A stretch of 64,000 nucleotides of DNA, taken from contig NW_005179101.1 in the NCBI RefSeq assembly GCF_000350225.1, positions 271,595-335,594 on the forward strand. Reading direction: 5' to 3'. Made by a program: the position numbers and the translations under genes. This document shows, in pieces, positions 62,273 through 64,000 of the stretch. The stretch comes from Chondrus crispus (taxonomy: Eukaryota > Rhodophyta > Florideophyceae > Gigartinales > Gigartinaceae). The notes below the pieces were generated by a model. It did no database searches. It saw only the letters and a program-made list of their open reading frames with translations, and was not told where the DNA came from. How positions within the stretch are numbered: position 1 is the stretch's first letter; each line of letters starts with the position of its first letter.

Positions 62273-63841
62273 ATGACATGGCTGGAAGAAAGCCATGCAC
62301 GCTGAGATTGCGCAGCTCGGGAAGCAAACTTGGAAACTGGTTCCGCTTCCAGAGGGAAAGAAACCGGTGAAGTCGAAGTGGGTTTTCATGAACAAAACGG
62401 ACGCACGTGGCAATGTAAGTCGGAAGAGAGCTCGGCTTGTGGCGAAGGGATTTACCCAGAGGTACGGAATTGACTTTGAAGAGGTTTTCTCTCCAGTGGC
62501 AAAGTACAGTACAGTTCGATTCATGTTAGCATTTGCGGCACAACAGGACCTCGACTTGCCGCAGCTAGACGTCAAAGCCGCATTCCTCAACGGCGAACTG
62601 GATGACGAGATATATCTAGAACAGCCTCCTAGATATGTCAGTTCTAATTTCTTACTCACGTCTATAGGCTTCTACGTGCCCTATACGGACTGAAACAAGC
62701 ATCCAGGGCCTGGCACAAGATGATTGACGCCTACCTCATCTCTATTGGAGTAAAGTGTTCAGAAGCAGACAGCACAATGTACATTCTCAATGTAAGAGGA
62801 ACCACTGTTTTCATACTTGTGTACGTGGACGATATACTGCTGATTGGAAAAGGAATAGAAGTACTCAGAACTGTAGCCCAGCAGATCGGTAGCCGCTTTG
62901 AGATCCGCATCGAAACAATCATCTCCAAGTTTCTCGGCATTATCATAGAAAGATGCAGAGAAAAAGAGGTTTTAAAACTGCATGCAAGTCCCATGGTGGA
63001 ACATTTGCTTAGGGTATTTTGGATGCAGCAATGCAGGCAAGTCTCCAGTCCCCTACCGCGGAGCATCTACTTCGAGAGGTGCGATCCAATTGAAAATCAA
63101 GAACTGTCAACAGCGCAGTCCGAGTACCGGAAACTTGTTGGATCGCCACTGTGCTTGAGTAACACGACTCGCCATGACATCTCCTTTGCCACAGGCTACT
63201 TGTCAATATTTTTAGACTACTGTGACGAGCAGCATCTGCAAGCTGCAAAGAGGTTCCTGAGGTACCTCGCGCACACTCGCACTATGAGAGTGCAGTATGT
63301 CAGGAGTGATACGGCCGGTCTACATGCATATACGGACTCAGATTTCGCAGCCAACAAGGAAGATCACAAAAGCGTGAGCGGATTTGTGTTCAAGTTTGGC
63401 GGTGGCGCAGTAAGCTGGCGCAGCAAAAAGCGATCGACAACAGCCCAGTCAACCCTAAAGGCCGAATTTGTGGCAATGTCGTTTGCAGTGAGAGAGGCCA
63501 TATAGATGCGGCGCCTCGTACGGGATTGTTTTGAGCAAGAGGAAGCTATACCTCCTACAGTCTTGTTTGGAGAAAATGAAGGAGCACTGAACCTGGCATA
63601 TACGGACACTTCCAACGAGAAAACAAAACACATTGCTGTCAAATTCTTCCTGTGTAAGGAGAAAGTTGCAGATGGATCCGTTGTACTAAACTATATACCA
63701 AGTAAGGAAAATCCTGCTGACATCTTTACAAAGTCCTTACCTGTTCAAGAGCACAAGCACTTGGTTCGAATGATAGGCATACAACAGCACCCTCAAGCTA
63801 ATCGGCTAAACAGAAGAGTTTCGGATGAGGAGGAGTGTTGA
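62273..63841 (+). pseudogene. Copia RT and RNase H (element C), frameshift and TAG stop
   Basis: RT reads SKWVFMNKTDARGNVSRKRA, RLVAKGFTQRYGIDFEEVFS, PQLDVKAAFLNGELDDEIYL; a one-base shift near 62660 precedes LLRALYGLKQASRAWH; then FILVYVDDILLIGKG (catalytic loop). RNase H has AYTDSDFAANKEDHKSVSGF and STLKAEFVAMSFAVREA, then TAG at 63503-63505 where copia has Trp, then MRRLVRDCF to ADIFTKSLP. With two single-base changes the frame would be whole, so it is a fairly young element. Confidence 0.9.
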
Positions 63842-63850
63842 GGATACACC

Positions 63851-64000
63851 TGTACACCTCAACTCTTCCTCCCTGGTTCTAAGAAGGGAAGACGTAACAT
63901 GTTATCACTTTCCTGTGTTGACAGTAAAGATAGAGTGGATTCGGTATACTATATCGATAGAGCCATTGACTCCGGGTCCGATTATTAATCGGACCCGGAG
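63851..64000 (+). repeat. 3' LTR of copia element C, partial, with a palindrome
   Basis: Begins TGTACACCTCAACTC after the polypurine tract. Around 63956-64000 it contains GATAGAGCCATTGACTCCGG and, after ATT at 63984-63986, the complementary sequence. The 5' LTR has only the second arm, starting ATCGGACCCGGAGTCAATGG. The window ends inside the palindrome. Confidence 0.85.

Larger units (their letters stand above)
59368..64000 (+). mobile_element. Copia retrotransposon C, plus strand, runs off the window
   Basis: 5' LTR (59368-59649), primer-binding site, gag, protease, integrase, RT, RNase H, polypurine tract GAGGAGGAG (about 63827-63835) and the first 150 bp of the 3' LTR. It is a different family from the minus-strand copia copies (different LTR, zinc knuckle and RT loop). 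It carries at least two frameshifts and one stop. Confidence 0.93.

Noticed and set aside
62630-62670. Tiny 31-bp GT-AG intron in the copia RT
   Set aside because: Removing it does not restore the frame; a one-base shift explains the break better.

Overview
This is nuclear DNA of a eukaryote. Coding regions are uninterrupted or nearly so, there are no bacterial-style operons or Shine-Dalgarno starts, and most of the window is transposable elements. A chloroplast-type Rieske oxygenase of the pheophorbide a oxygenase family with a transit-like N-terminus points to a photosynthetic host. Intron-poor genes in a TE-rich, roughly 50% GC background fit a red alga such as a florideophyte, but this is inference and no marker here proves it.

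Layout. 1-2.1 kb: a decayed PIF/Harbinger transposon (transposase plus Myb/SANT-like partner, tail to tail). 2.6-10.1 kb is the only stretch rich in host genes: a basic nuclear protein with SUMO-interaction-like motifs and a C-terminal Cys cluster, the Rieske oxygenase, and a single-pass membrane protein, with a 699-bp pogo-like transposon between them. 11.9-14.7 kb: nested small DNA transposons (a pogo-like element with a decayed HTH, a Harbinger-type MITE inside it, another MITE with a 71-bp element inside). 15.6 kb: a solo copia LTR with target-site duplication. 16.8 kb: a small secreted-protein ORF. 17.7-28.3 kb: two nearly identical copia elements on the minus strand with a decayed piggyBac element between them; the second contains a solo Ty3 LTR.

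28.4-46.9 kb: two Ty3/gypsy chromodomain elements joined head to head at about 41.09 kb with no 5' LTR at the junction. The minus-strand one keeps gag, PR, RT-RNase H, IN and chromodomain with frameshifts and has a long antisense ORF beyond pol. The plus-strand one has lost RT, RNase H and IN in frame, leaving a protease-chromodomain fusion ORF.

46.9-59.4 kb is the most unusual part. Two 247-bp arms of an inverted repeat (47.1 and 59.1-59.4 kb) bracket about 11.8 kb. In the middle are a 773-aa protein with a DDE-like arrangement (I assign it to the DUF7869-type family from memory) and a roughly 1000-aa protein with a beta-class amino-methyltransferase fold (DLPY, then a glycine-rich motif I) and a C-terminal Cys/His cluster. 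Around them lie broken pieces of apparent host genes: a DDB2-like WD40 protein, the N-terminal and C-terminal parts of a UTP14-like nucleolar protein on opposite strands, an NT-C2 coiled-coil protein and a membrane protein with a 50-bp intron. This looks like a large mobile element or rearranged locus that has collected host gene fragments. 59.4-64 kb: a plus-strand copia element running off the window, whose 3' LTR contains a palindrome absent from its 5' LTR.

Most TE genes are broken by single-base frameshifts and by G:C to A:T stops, so little in the window besides the host genes, the DUF7869-like gene and possibly the methyltransferase looks able to make a full protein.
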